NCBI GenBank assembly: GCA_027532555.1
Contig: JAPZTJ010000002.1
Location: forward strand, 1 to 64,000
Direction: 5' to 3'
DNA length: 64,000 nt
Source of the DNA: Aquidulcibacter sp.
Lineage (GTDB): Bacteria > Pseudomonadota > Alphaproteobacteria > Caulobacterales > Aquidulcibacteraceae
Numbering within the stretch: the stretch's first letter is position 1; the number at the start of each line of letters is the position of its first letter. Shown here piece after piece: positions 25,589 through 33,865 of this stretch. The notes below the pieces were generated by a model that was not told the DNA's origin, did no database searches, and saw only the letters and a list, made by a program, of their open reading frames with translations. The position numbers and the translations under genes were made by a program.

Positions 25589-26872
25589 CTACCCGCCCCC
25601 TGAGCGCGTGAGGCGCTTGCGGAAATAGATTGCTGAGGCGCAGATGCCGATAAATCCGATCAAGCCTACGGCATAGGCGGATTGGATGAAGAAAGGCACC
25701 CAAGCTAGTTGGATGTTGGCGAAGTTCTTGGCGAGCAATAGCCCAATGCTGCCGACATAGCCCGCTGCATCAGCCACATAGATCAGGAAGCCAGCCGTTG
25801 CGACTTGCCCGCTGGCGGCCACCAATCGCTCAAACAAAACGGTATTAAACGGCGTGTAGGCAGCATATAGCCCCGCGCCGACCAAGATCATCCACGTGAT
25901 CGGGCCAATCAGGTCTGCTTGAAAGGCTAAAGTCGACAGGCCAATTAAGGCAAAGCCCGCAGCCAAAATGCCATGCACGAACAAAAGCGCATTCCGATTA
26001 TCCTTGATCACCATCAAAGAGCCGAGGATGGTCAAAGCGACAGCGGCAACGGGCAGTTCCGATAAGGTGAAGAGGGCCGCACCATTGGCTTGGCCGAGGT
26101 CGCGCCAAATTTCGGCCGCGAAATTATCCCGGAAATCGCGAAACGCGGTCAAGAAGACATAAGCCGCAACCAAGAGGAAAAGGCCAAGCGCATAGGCTAG
26201 CATAAAGCCATTGCGCTCTTTGGGCTGCATTGGCGCACGGCGCACGCGCTGGGCTTGGTCTTCCTCCGAGGGCGGCGGCAGAAGCGATAGACCCCACACC
26301 GCCAGAAACAATAAGGGAAAGAATAGGGCCCCTGCCGCGGCTGGCATCCAGAACGGGCTGACGGCCAATTGGCTCATCAACAGACTGCCAACGGATTTCA
26401 CAATTCCGGACGAAACAATGAAACTGGCGCATAAGATGGCGCCTAGGGCTTCTGTTGTTCGCCTTCCCTCCAGAAAGCTAAATACAAGGCCCCAAATCAG
26501 GCCTAGCGGTAAGCCGTTGAGAAATAAGGCTGCGACGTTCCAAGGAGCTGGTACGATTGCAAACAAAACAAGCGCCAGCCACGACAAGCCAATCAGAGCC
26601 AAGATGGCCCATCCCCGCTTGGAGCCATCCAACTCAGCAATGACTTTGATGCCGATAAATTTTGACAAGGCATAGCCAAGGACTTGCGCAATCACCAAGG
26701 CGATCTTGTAATCCAGCACAAACGTCCAGCCAGCCACATCTTCATAGGTCGCCGCAGAGAAGGGTTTGCGGAAGGCATACATGGAGAAATAGGCACAAAA
26801 GGCAACGATACCGCCATAGGCAATGAAGATTGCCGGATGAGCACGAGTTAAATAGGATTGAAACCGGCCCAT
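25589..26872 (-). CDS. DUF5690 family multi-pass membrane transporter-like protein
   Basis: 427 residues with about 12 membrane helices and an MFS-like layout. N-terminal AYGGIVAFCAYFSMYAFRKP, the short loop LDGSKRGWAILALIG, GLPLGLIWGLVFSFLEGRR and FNTVLFERLVAASGQ resemble DUF5690 proteins, which are MFS relatives of unknown substrate. A cytosolic loop with basic and acidic residues near the middle splits the halves, as in MFS. ATG at 26872 with GGGGGC upstream is used; a TTG at 26884 is a weaker alternative. It ends 33 bp after tRNA-Gly, convergent to it. Confidence 0.75.
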   Translation of the reverse strand: MGRFQSYLTRAHPAIFIAYGGIVAFCAYFSMYAFRKPFSAATYEDVAGWTFVLDYKIALVIAQVLGYALSKFIGIKVIAELDGSKRGWAILALIGLSWLALVLFAIVPAPWNVAALFLNGLPLGLIWGLVFSFLEGRRTTEALGAILCASFIVSSGIVKSVGSLLMSQLAVSPFWMPAAAGALFFPLLFLAVWGLSLLPPPSEEDQAQRVRRAPMQPKERNGFMLAYALGLFLLVAAYVFLTAFRDFRDNFAAEIWRDLGQANGAALFTLSELPVAAVALTILGSLMVIKDNRNALLFVHGILAAGFALIGLSTLAFQADLIGPITWMILVGAGLYAAYTPFNTVLFERLVAASGQVATAGFLIYVADAAGYVGSIGLLLAKNFANIQLAWVPFFIQSAYAVGLIGFIGICASAIYFRKRLTRSGGG

Positions 26873-27069
26873 CGTTGCCCCCAACTTTCTTGTTTACTAT
26901 GCGACACCAGCATCCAAAACGATGTTGCTGCTGGGGACAAGCCCTTGCAACCCAAATCGCGCATAGGTCTTAGGTTAAACGCCCCCAGCGTATGGCCATA
27001 TTCTGCCGTCAGCTAAGCCTGGCACATAACTGCCGCTTGTGACATTTGTGACCACGCGTTGCTGATCAA

Positions 27070-28005
27070 TCAGGCAGCACCAAAGAATTCCCTATGGAAG
27101 TTAAAGCCTAGCTGGTCGATCAACTTGCGGGCGTCATGGCCGACGCTTGGCACAATTATGAACTCATGGGGGATATTGAGACTAACAAGATAGCGAGAGA
27201 ACTCCTCGTTTGCCGAACGTATGACGTCGTCACTGCCAATCGCAATTCGCATCTTAGTTCCGGCACGCACGGCATCGCCATAGACCAAGGCCATACCACG
27301 AGGACTTTCGCGGAGAAATCGCGCCTGGTCACCGCCAAATAAGCGTTGCAGCAACAAAATCCGCGCATCCGCTTTTAGGGCTGGTCCATCATCACGGGTT
27401 AGGGTTGCTTGTAGCGGCCCAGAAGCTAACATCGAGATCGCGCCAAATTGGTCGTGATGCCGCATGCCCAGCCTGCCCGCACCAAACCCGCCCATGCTAA
27501 ATCCTTCTAGGAGACGATGAGGACGACCGGCTAGCGTCCGGAATTTGGTATCCACCAACGGCAATATCTCTTGCATGAGAATTGTTTCAACGGGGGCTGA
27601 TCCGTCCAAAGAGTCGCACCACAGGCTGTCGGCTTGTCCATTGGGCATCACCACTAAGCACGGTGGCAAGTCCCCACGTGCCATAGCAGCGCTGAAATAG
27701 GCAGCCATGGGACGCAAAGAGGCGCGGTTCCCGCCGGTTCCATGTAACCAATAAAGCGTCGGAAACCGGCGGCCGCTTTCCGTTTCATAATTGGGAGGTT
27801 TGACGACGTGGAAAGCAACATCGGCCCCAACACGGGCACTTGGATAGATAACGCGTTCCACACCCAATACGCCCGTTTCTGGGGTTATCCAGTTAAGAGG
27901 GACACTTTGGCTTTGGGCTTGGGCCTGCTTGCCAAAAAGGCTGATCAAGCCTCCGAGTATGAACGCTCTCCGGTCAGGTGACATTGGCAACATCGTAACT
28001 TTCAC
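27070..28005 (-). CDS. Secreted alpha/beta-hydrolase esterase (esterase D/antigen 85-like)
   Basis: About 311 residues. After SPDRRAFILGGLISLFG, a Tat-like signal, comes an esterase fold: LYWLHGTGGN, the nucleophile elbow GFSMGGFGAGRLG, and a C-terminal His in PSVGHDARKL. The family includes S-formylglutathione hydrolase, feruloyl esterases and mycolyltransferases. The substrate is not known. The start is unclear: GTG at 28005 has TAGGGA eight bases upstream; ATGs at 27993, 27984 and 28038 are possible. It is divergent from the M28 peptidase gene. Confidence 0.75.
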   Translation of the reverse strand: MKVTMLPMSPDRRAFILGGLISLFGKQAQAQSQSVPLNWITPETGVLGVERVIYPSARVGADVAFHVVKPPNYETESGRRFPTLYWLHGTGGNRASLRPMAAYFSAAMARGDLPPCLVVMPNGQADSLWCDSLDGSAPVETILMQEILPLVDTKFRTLAGRPHRLLEGFSMGGFGAGRLGMRHHDQFGAISMLASGPLQATLTRDDGPALKADARILLLQRLFGGDQARFLRESPRGMALVYGDAVRAGTKMRIAIGSDDVIRSANEEFSRYLVSLNIPHEFIIVPSVGHDARKLIDQLGFNFHREFFGAA

Positions 28006-28327
28006 GTTGACGTTCCCTACAATTCGCGTGTTTTTCATCCCGGTAACGCAGCGTCCCTTTTTTTGGGTAGAAGCACTTATTGAATATTAATCCAGCATCC
28101 GTCAAGTCGTTTAGAGTTCGGCACGGAGCAAAACAGCATCAGTGCCGAGATCGATCTTTGGGCGCTACCACGATCAAACTTTTTGTTTGTTTGCCAACCA
28201 AAAATGATTTTGATTAGGCTTTGCCACTTAAAGCAAGCGCGTTCAGATTTGCAACAAGCACTCAGTGTCGAACTAGGTCCTCTTTTGCTGTTTGACCTTC
28301 CTCACGCTCTCGTGATTGAGTGTGCCC
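28006..28327. other. Divergent intergenic region, esterase / M28 peptidase
   Basis: About 320 bp, more AT-rich than its neighbours, with no convincing small ORF. It must hold promoters for both divergent genes. I see no clear operator; the T-rich stretch near 28168-28190 is the only visible pattern. Confidence 0.5.
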
Positions 28328-30586
28328 ATGACCGAAACACATCGCTTTGCTCGTCCGCCGATCCAATTCATCCTAGGCCTCTTAGCCTTGGTTTTGGCGT
28401 TCTGCTTCAAGGGCGTGATAACTGCGCCGCCCAGTATCTCGGAAACCTTGTCTACGACAGGATTTGATACAAAGGTTGCGATTGGCCGACTGGTGCGCAT
28501 CCTCGGCGACGAGCGGCCCCATCCGGTCGATTCCCCGGCCAATGATCTGGTTCGCGAGCGCATCTTAAGCGAGATCAAGACCTTGGGTTATACGCCAGAA
28601 GTGCGCGATGATTTTGCTTGCCGAGGATCTAAACGTTTTGGCGGCATGAGCTGTGCGCGGGTTCGCAATATCCTCTTCCGGGCGGGACCTTCTGGTGGTG
28701 GTGCAGCCCTCATTGCAGCCCATTATGATTCTGTACCGGCAGGCCCAGGAGCCAGCGATGATGGTGCAGGCGTGGCCGCGACCTTAGAAATTGCCGCGCG
28801 TTTGGCAGGCAGGAAGCTGGAAAAGCCGGTTATCTTCCTGCTCACCGATGGGGAGGAGGCTGGGCTGCTCGGGGCAAGTTCATTTGTGCGCAAAGACCCG
28901 TGGGCCAAGGACGTGGCGCTTGCCATCAATATGGAAGCGCGTGGCACAGGCGGCCCGGCGATCATGTTCCAAACCAGTGCACCCAATGGCCGTGATATTG
29001 CTGCGCTGACGGCTAAGCCTGTGCGCACCATTGCCAATTCCATGGCGGCCGACATCTATCGCACCTTGCCGAACGACACCGATGCGACCGAGTTTTTAGC
29101 CAAAGGCTATGATGTCATCAACTTTGCTTTCATTGCTCCGGTTGCCCGCTATCACACGCCCCTAGACAATCTCGCCCATCTCGAGCCCGCCAGCGTTGGG
29201 CACATGGGGGGTGCGGCACTGGTGGCGTTAGAAGGACATTTGGCAGGAAAACCTAGCGCAGCCGCGCCAGAGGCGGACGTCATCTATTCCGATGTTTTGG
29301 GTCGTTTCCTCTTGGTTATGCCAAAGGCGGTTGGTTATGGCCTGTTGGGTTTTGGGCTGTTGGGAGCTTTGTTTGCTTTTGTGAGAAGCGGGCCGAAAGG
29401 CGCAGTACGCGCATTGATTGCGCCTCTGACTTCACTACTTATCGCGGGCGGTGTTGGTTTTGGTACCCTTTGGCTGATTGACCAAGTGCGCGTTGAAAAC
29501 CAATGGTGGTTTGCCACCCCGATGGCGGGACGGCTTTTGGTCTATAGTAGCGGTCTATTGGGCGCCCTCCTCGCGCTTTGGCTCTGTCGCGGAACCAGTC
29601 CCATGCGCGTCCTTGCTGGAGCTTGGATTTGGGTAACCGCGCTCTTTCTTGGCCTCTCCCTCGTCTCCCCGGGCAGTATGATCCTTGCAGCGCCGGCGGC
29701 TGGGCTTGCTGGGGCTGGCTTCTTGCTGACGGGAATGAAGTCTGACCGCAGATTGCTTCAAGTGATTTTTGGCCTTGCTTCTGCATTAGTCCTTTTGATT
29801 TTCATCCTGCCTGCCTTGGACTTTGCCGAAGTCGGCTTGGGCTTTGGTCTGGGTTGGGCGTTTGGGGCAGTTGGTGCCCTTTTGATGCTTTGCACGCTTG
29901 CACCAATCTGGCAGCCCGAGGCGAAATTGGCTGGCGCAAGCTTGCTGACATTGTTGGCAATTGGTGGAGCCTTTGCGTGGGCCGCCGTCACGCCAGCCTA
30001 TTCACCCGAAACCCCGCGGCCTTTGAATGTTCAACACTGGCATGGTGACGAGGGAGATCATGCTTGGGTGCTCGGCCCAGGTGATGAACCCGCGCCGACC
30101 AGCATGCAGGCCCTAGCCCCGTTCAAGCTGGCCTCGCTCAGAAATAGCGACAGCAAGCGCGTCCATGCGCCAGCGCCAGTGCCGAGCGGCACGCCAGTGC
30201 CCGCCCGCATTGAGATCCTCACTGAAACCAAGACTGTTGAAGGCCGCACTCTAAAACTGCGCGTGCTCGCACCCGGTGCTGATGAGGTAATCCTGTCGGT
30301 GCCAAAGGAGGCGCAGGTTCGCATGCTGAGCGGCGGGGCCGATGGGCAAGCTGGTGAGGTCACCTTTGACACCCCCAAAGCCCTTGGCTTGCGCTGTGTC
30401 GGTCGGTCGTGCGTGCAATGGGATTTAGAGGTGAAGCTTGGCTCCACCCCGGCACTCTGGATCACCCGCGCTGTCTTACGAAAGCTGGGACCTGAAGGCG
30501 ATCCCATCGTCAAGGCACGCCCACCCTGGGCATCGCCGGTTCAAGGTGGCGATATAAGGGTGACCAATCAAAGCCAGAAACTTTAA
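28328..30586 (+). CDS. Membrane-anchored M28 family aminopeptidase
   Basis: 752 residues. One N-terminal membrane helix (about 12-30) is followed by a M28 zinc peptidase with two metal sites: His132 in LIAAHYDSVPAGPG, Asp144/145 in GASDDGAGVA, Glu176-177 in TDGEEAGLLG, Glu203 in NMEARG, and a later His in RYHTPLDNL. The second half (about 330-560) has seven or eight membrane helices, then a soluble C-terminal beta domain. This domain order, peptidase then membrane region, is also seen in eukaryotic Fxna/ERMP1-like proteases. Likely removes N-terminal residues from peptides at the periplasmic face. The start at 28328 is chosen over a TTG at 28316. A bidirectional terminator follows. Confidence 0.85.
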   Translation: MTETHRFARPPIQFILGLLALVLAFCFKGVITAPPSISETLSTTGFDTKVAIGRLVRILGDERPHPVDSPANDLVRERILSEIKTLGYTPEVRDDFACRGSKRFGGMSCARVRNILFRAGPSGGGAALIAAHYDSVPAGPGASDDGAGVAATLEIAARLAGRKLEKPVIFLLTDGEEAGLLGASSFVRKDPWAKDVALAINMEARGTGGPAIMFQTSAPNGRDIAALTAKPVRTIANSMAADIYRTLPNDTDATEFLAKGYDVINFAFIAPVARYHTPLDNLAHLEPASVGHMGGAALVALEGHLAGKPSAAAPEADVIYSDVLGRFLLVMPKAVGYGLLGFGLLGALFAFVRSGPKGAVRALIAPLTSLLIAGGVGFGTLWLIDQVRVENQWWFATPMAGRLLVYSSGLLGALLALWLCRGTSPMRVLAGAWIWVTALFLGLSLVSPGSMILAAPAAGLAGAGFLLTGMKSDRRLLQVIFGLASALVLLIFILPALDFAEVGLGFGLGWAFGAVGALLMLCTLAPIWQPEAKLAGASLLTLLAIGGAFAWAAVTPAYSPETPRPLNVQHWHGDEGDHAWVLGPGDEPAPTSMQALAPFKLASLRNSDSKRVHAPAPVPSGTPVPARIEILTETKTVEGRTLKLRVLAPGADEVILSVPKEAQVRMLSGGADGQAGEVTFDTPKALGLRCVGRSCVQWDLEVKLGSTPALWITRAVLRKLGPEGDPIVKARPPWASPVQGGDIRVTNQSQKL

Positions 30587-30590
30587 GAAA

Positions 30591-30623
30591 AAAGCCCTCC
30601 CCCATGCAAGGGGAAGGGCCTTT
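30591..30623. terminator. Bidirectional rho-independent terminator
   Basis: AAAGCCCTCCCC (30591-30602) pairs with GGGGAAGGGCCTTT (30610-30623) with one unpaired A. A-run on the left, T-run on the right. It separates the convergent M28 and DUF1013 genes. Confidence 0.75.
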
Positions 30624-30654
30624 GTCCAATCAATGTCGACCTTGCGGTAGACGA

Positions 30655-31281
30655 TTAATATTCGCTCTCGTCCACATAGAAGCTTGGCTTCGTTGCTGGC
30701 TGCAGGCTTGGGCCTTCTTCAGGATCAATGATCCCCGCTTCAGCGGCAGCCTTCGCACGGCGTGACGAGGACGCCTTGACCAAAGCGTCAAGCTCAATCT
30801 GTGTGCACAGACCAATGGTGACGGGATCAACGGGCTTAATCTGGGCGCTGTTCCAATGGCTGCGGCTGCGCACGCTCTCAATAGTCGACTTGGTTGTGCC
30901 GATCAGCTTGCCCATTTGCGCGTCGGTGATCTCTGGATGATAGCGCAAGAACCAAGCAATAGCGTCTGGCCGATCTTGGCGACGCGACACCGGCGTATAC
31001 CGTCCACCGCGTTTTTTGACGGGCGGCAAGTCTAGCTTACGACCTTCCAAAGGCTTGATTTTGTGGGTCGGGTCTGCCTCACCGCGCGCAATTTCCTCAC
31101 GCGATAATTGCGAATTGGCAATCGGGTCTAACCCACGTACGCCGGTGGCAACATCGCCATCGGCAATCCCTTTAACTTCCAGCGGATGCAGGCCACAGAA
31201 GGCTGCGATCTGGTCAAATGTCAGGCCGGTGTTGTCGATCAACCACACGGCAGTGGCTTTGGGCATCAAGATCTCGTACAT
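30655..31281 (-). CDS. DUF1013 transcriptional regulator (TrcR-like)
   Basis: 208 residues. The starting segment LMPKATAVWLIDNTGLTFDQIAAFCGLHPLEVKGIADGDVA is the hallmark of DUF1013, found in nearly all alphaproteobacteria; the helix-turn-helix-like part is FDQIAAFCGLHPLEVKGI. A second HTH-like stretch appears at DAQMGKLIGTTKSTIESVR. DUF1013 proteins are annotated as cell-cycle transcriptional regulators (TrcR). GGAGG lies nine bases upstream of the ATG at 31281 (MYEILMPKAT), which fixes that start; longer frames reach into the hairpin region. Confidence 0.9.
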   Translation of the reverse strand: MYEILMPKATAVWLIDNTGLTFDQIAAFCGLHPLEVKGIADGDVATGVRGLDPIANSQLSREEIARGEADPTHKIKPLEGRKLDLPPVKKRGGRYTPVSRRQDRPDAIAWFLRYHPEITDAQMGKLIGTTKSTIESVRSRSHWNSAQIKPVDPVTIGLCTQIELDALVKASSSRRAKAAAEAGIIDPEEGPSLQPATKPSFYVDESEY

Positions 31282-31307
31282 GATTTCTGGCCTCCAGATA
31301 CAAAATC

Positions 31308-31327
31308 GCCCGGCGCGACGGCCGGGC
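31308..31327 (-). other. Hairpin in the DUF1013 5' leader
   Basis: GCCCGGC (31308-31314) and GCCGGGC (31321-31327) form a 7-bp stem with a 6-nt loop, followed on the minus strand by GATTTTG and then the DUF1013 ribosome site. It could be a short leader terminator or a stability element. Confidence 0.35.
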
Positions 31328-31447
31328 AAGGGGTCGCGGGCCCATTCACTCAAGGGCCCTATAAGGTCTGACATAACGGTCTCTTGCGAAATTTGGAAGC
31401 CCGGCGACTGTTAGTTGGTGTCTGACTGGGCTTAAAAATCAACCGCG

Positions 31448-33802
31448 CTAGAACCGGGTAGATGCACGCAGGCGCATTAAGGTTTCCCCATCAGCACCAG
31501 CGATATGATTGGGCTGATAGATGTGAGTTAGTTCAACACCAAGCCAGGCTGCGGCTTCAGACGTGCCCCCCAACAGCCAGTCACGACTAGCGGTCAAACG
31601 CATCTCGCGCCCAGTTGGCGCAACTTCGATGCTGCGCTCCGACCAAGTCTGAGCGCTACCCCAAGTGAGGTAAGGGTCCGCAAGGCGGTAACGCAAGCTG
31701 CCCTGTTCAACCCGCAAGGGCTGCTCCAGACCTAAGCGCCACCAGCCATTCGTCATTTCTCTGGCATAGACCAAAGAAGCGGCACTGGCGTAAATCGGCG
31801 CCCCTGAAGCAAAGGCCTTGTTGCCCGAGATGTTGGCCAGTCGCGCGCCTTGCACGCGAGCGGTCAGGCTTGCGCGGTTATTCAGGACAAAGTCAAATTG
31901 CAAACCCAAGAAGCGACTTTGGGCCTGAGTATCATCGGGTTGGCGACGATCAGAGGGCCAAGCTCCGTCGCCCCAACGCGACCCCAGGAAGCTGCCATGC
32001 TCAGCAAGGCTGCCGAGTTCTAGGACAGTTGTCAGTCGCTGGCTTTGATGGGCCATTTGAACAAGAGAGGCAGATTGACGGGTCGAGCCCATGGTCCGCA
32101 GACGGCTGGACTCGCCTGAGGCATTAAACGCATGCAGACTGAACGAATCATTGGTCAAAACCAGGCCTTGGAAAGATTGAAATTGGCCCAGCCCCATCAA
32201 TCCGAATTGGGTACCGCCCCCGCTGGCATCGCCAGCTAAGCCATAGGGTCGCGTCGCAGAATCTGCGTCAGATTGTGCTAAAGAAATGGCGAGCGTTCCG
32301 CCCCATGGCGCACCCGATACAGGCATAAAGGCACGGACCACGGGGGTTTGTCCGGCGACACGGTCATCTTGCACGCCCCAAGCAGCACTCGCTGGGCTGC
32401 GTTTGGTAAAGCTGAGCAAACTATCACCAATTTGCGCCGTTTGCTGGGGCTCGGAGGCGTAGGTTTCAGCTGTGAAGCCTAGGTTAGCTTGCGGACGTAA
32501 CCGATACCCAAGTGAGACATTGAACGGGCGCTGATATTCGTCCAACACGGCCGTGCTGAGGCCTTCTTTCGTAAAGGCATCGCCAAAGGCTTGGCCGGCA
32601 ACTCCATCGAACAAATCGACGCGGACAGCTTCACCAGATGAATTGCTCGTCGCTGTGGCACCGATTGGCGAGAAGGCCCGCTCGAGGTCGATAATGCCGC
32701 GACCAAATGTATCGTCCGTCCCCGTGGTGCCGAGATCGCGGGCGGTGCGATAAAGGATATCCACGGCTTGGGTGCTCGTGAGATTGGGGAAAGCTTGGAA
32801 TAAGAGTGCGAGAGAGCCGCTGATATGGGGGGCGGAGAATGAAGTGCCTGACAACCGCCAGCATGAAGTTGCATCGCAATCGGCGACAATGTCGGTGCCA
32901 GGTGCGACCAAGTAATTGGTGCGGGCAACGCCAGCCTTTGCACTAAAGGTCGAAAGCGCTTCTGCAGTATCGGTCGAACCTGCAGCAATGATTAAGCCGC
33001 GAAACCGCGGGTCGATCGATAATTGGGCCGGAAATTCTGGGTCGGCCGTTGCGTCATTGCCAGCCGATGCAACAACGACGATCCCAGCATTGGTGGCACG
33101 CAGGAGTGCGGCGGTTAGAGATGAACCGGTGGACGATGATCCACCCAGAGACAAATTGATAACGCGCACGCCGTCCGCGATGGCAGAGTCCACGCCGCGC
33201 GCGATATTGGTCTCCGGCAGCTTACAGCCCTTATCTGTACCAACTTCTTCGCATGTGCCCTCGCGGTCGGCGCGATAACTGATGACGGTGGACTTGAAAG
33301 CGACACCCACTGTACCCGAGCCGTTAAACTCGTGGGCGATGATACCAGACACGCGGGTGCCATGACGTTCTTCGGCAGCGATGGTTTGATTGGGGCGACC
33401 GACTTCCATATCACGAGATAAAGGTGAGATATTGTTCTTTAGGTCGATCTGATTGACGTCGATGCCTGTATCGACAACGCCGACAAGAATCCCTGCGCCA
33501 GTCGCGCCATATTCCCAAGCCTTAACCGTTTTGATGCCAGCCAGGCCCCAACTGCGCGTATATTCGCGCGACAGTGCCGACGGATAGTCCACGCCAGCAA
33601 CCAATGCAGGTGGCGGCGGTGGAGGAGGAGGCGGCGGCGGCGGTGGTGGTGGCGGCGGAGGAGGAGGTGGTGGTGGCGGAAGCGGAGGTGGGGAAGGTTG
33701 GACGATGCCTCCACTGCCGCCACCGCCGCCGCCAGCGCAAGCCGTCAACAGCACAGAATTTGCGGCAACCAAGACCAAAAACAAGACACGGAGCGTCATC
33801 AT
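31448..33802 (-). CDS. Lipoprotein subtilisin-like serine protease (S8) with polyproline spacer and C-terminal beta-rich domain
   Basis: 784 residues. N-terminus: lipoprotein signal with lipobox LTAC (Cys22), a glycine stretch, then a run of 24 prolines (residues 42-65) after PSPPPL. The S8 protease domain runs from about 70 to 380: Asp111 in VVDTGIDV, His147 in ERHGTRVSG, Asn249 in ASAGND, Ser321 in GTSFSAPH. From about 390 the sequence is beta-strand rich and ends in phenylalanine (MRLRASTRF), like a beta-barrel of an autotransporter. A lipoprotein signal with a barrel is unusual, so the barrel identity is tentative. GGAGG six bases before the ATG at 33802 supports the start. Proteins like this are surface proteases. 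Translating the proline run should depend on EF-P. Confidence 0.82.
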   Translation of the reverse strand: MMTLRVLFLVLVAANSVLLTACAGGGGGGSGGIVQPSPPPLPPPPPPPPPPPPPPPPPPPPPPPPALVAGVDYPSALSREYTRSWGLAGIKTVKAWEYGATGAGILVGVVDTGIDVNQIDLKNNISPLSRDMEVGRPNQTIAAEERHGTRVSGIIAHEFNGSGTVGVAFKSTVISYRADREGTCEEVGTDKGCKLPETNIARGVDSAIADGVRVINLSLGGSSSTGSSLTAALLRATNAGIVVVASAGNDATADPEFPAQLSIDPRFRGLIIAAGSTDTAEALSTFSAKAGVARTNYLVAPGTDIVADCDATSCWRLSGTSFSAPHISGSLALLFQAFPNLTSTQAVDILYRTARDLGTTGTDDTFGRGIIDLERAFSPIGATATSNSSGEAVRVDLFDGVAGQAFGDAFTKEGLSTAVLDEYQRPFNVSLGYRLRPQANLGFTAETYASEPQQTAQIGDSLLSFTKRSPASAAWGVQDDRVAGQTPVVRAFMPVSGAPWGGTLAISLAQSDADSATRPYGLAGDASGGGTQFGLMGLGQFQSFQGLVLTNDSFSLHAFNASGESSRLRTMGSTRQSASLVQMAHQSQRLTTVLELGSLAEHGSFLGSRWGDGAWPSDRRQPDDTQAQSRFLGLQFDFVLNNRASLTARVQGARLANISGNKAFASGAPIYASAASLVYAREMTNGWWRLGLEQPLRVEQGSLRYRLADPYLTWGSAQTWSERSIEVAPTGREMRLTASRDWLLGGTSEAAAWLGVELTHIYQPNHIAGADGETLMRLRASTRF
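33608..33679 (-). repeat. Run of 24 proline codons in the S8 protease gene
   Basis: Twenty-four consecutive proline codons that use CCT, CCA and CCG in mixed order. Codon mixing argues against a recent slippage expansion; the length could still vary between strains. Confidence 0.95.
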
Positions 33803-33865
33803 ATCGGGCCTCCAGCCCAGATTAGTTTGCGTTACGTTCTCAGAATTACGTTTCGGGACTGTAAA

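Noticed and set aside
25481..25600. tRNA-Gly as an integration site of a mobile element
   Set aside because: No integrase, no repeat of the tRNA 3' end and normal genes on both sides.
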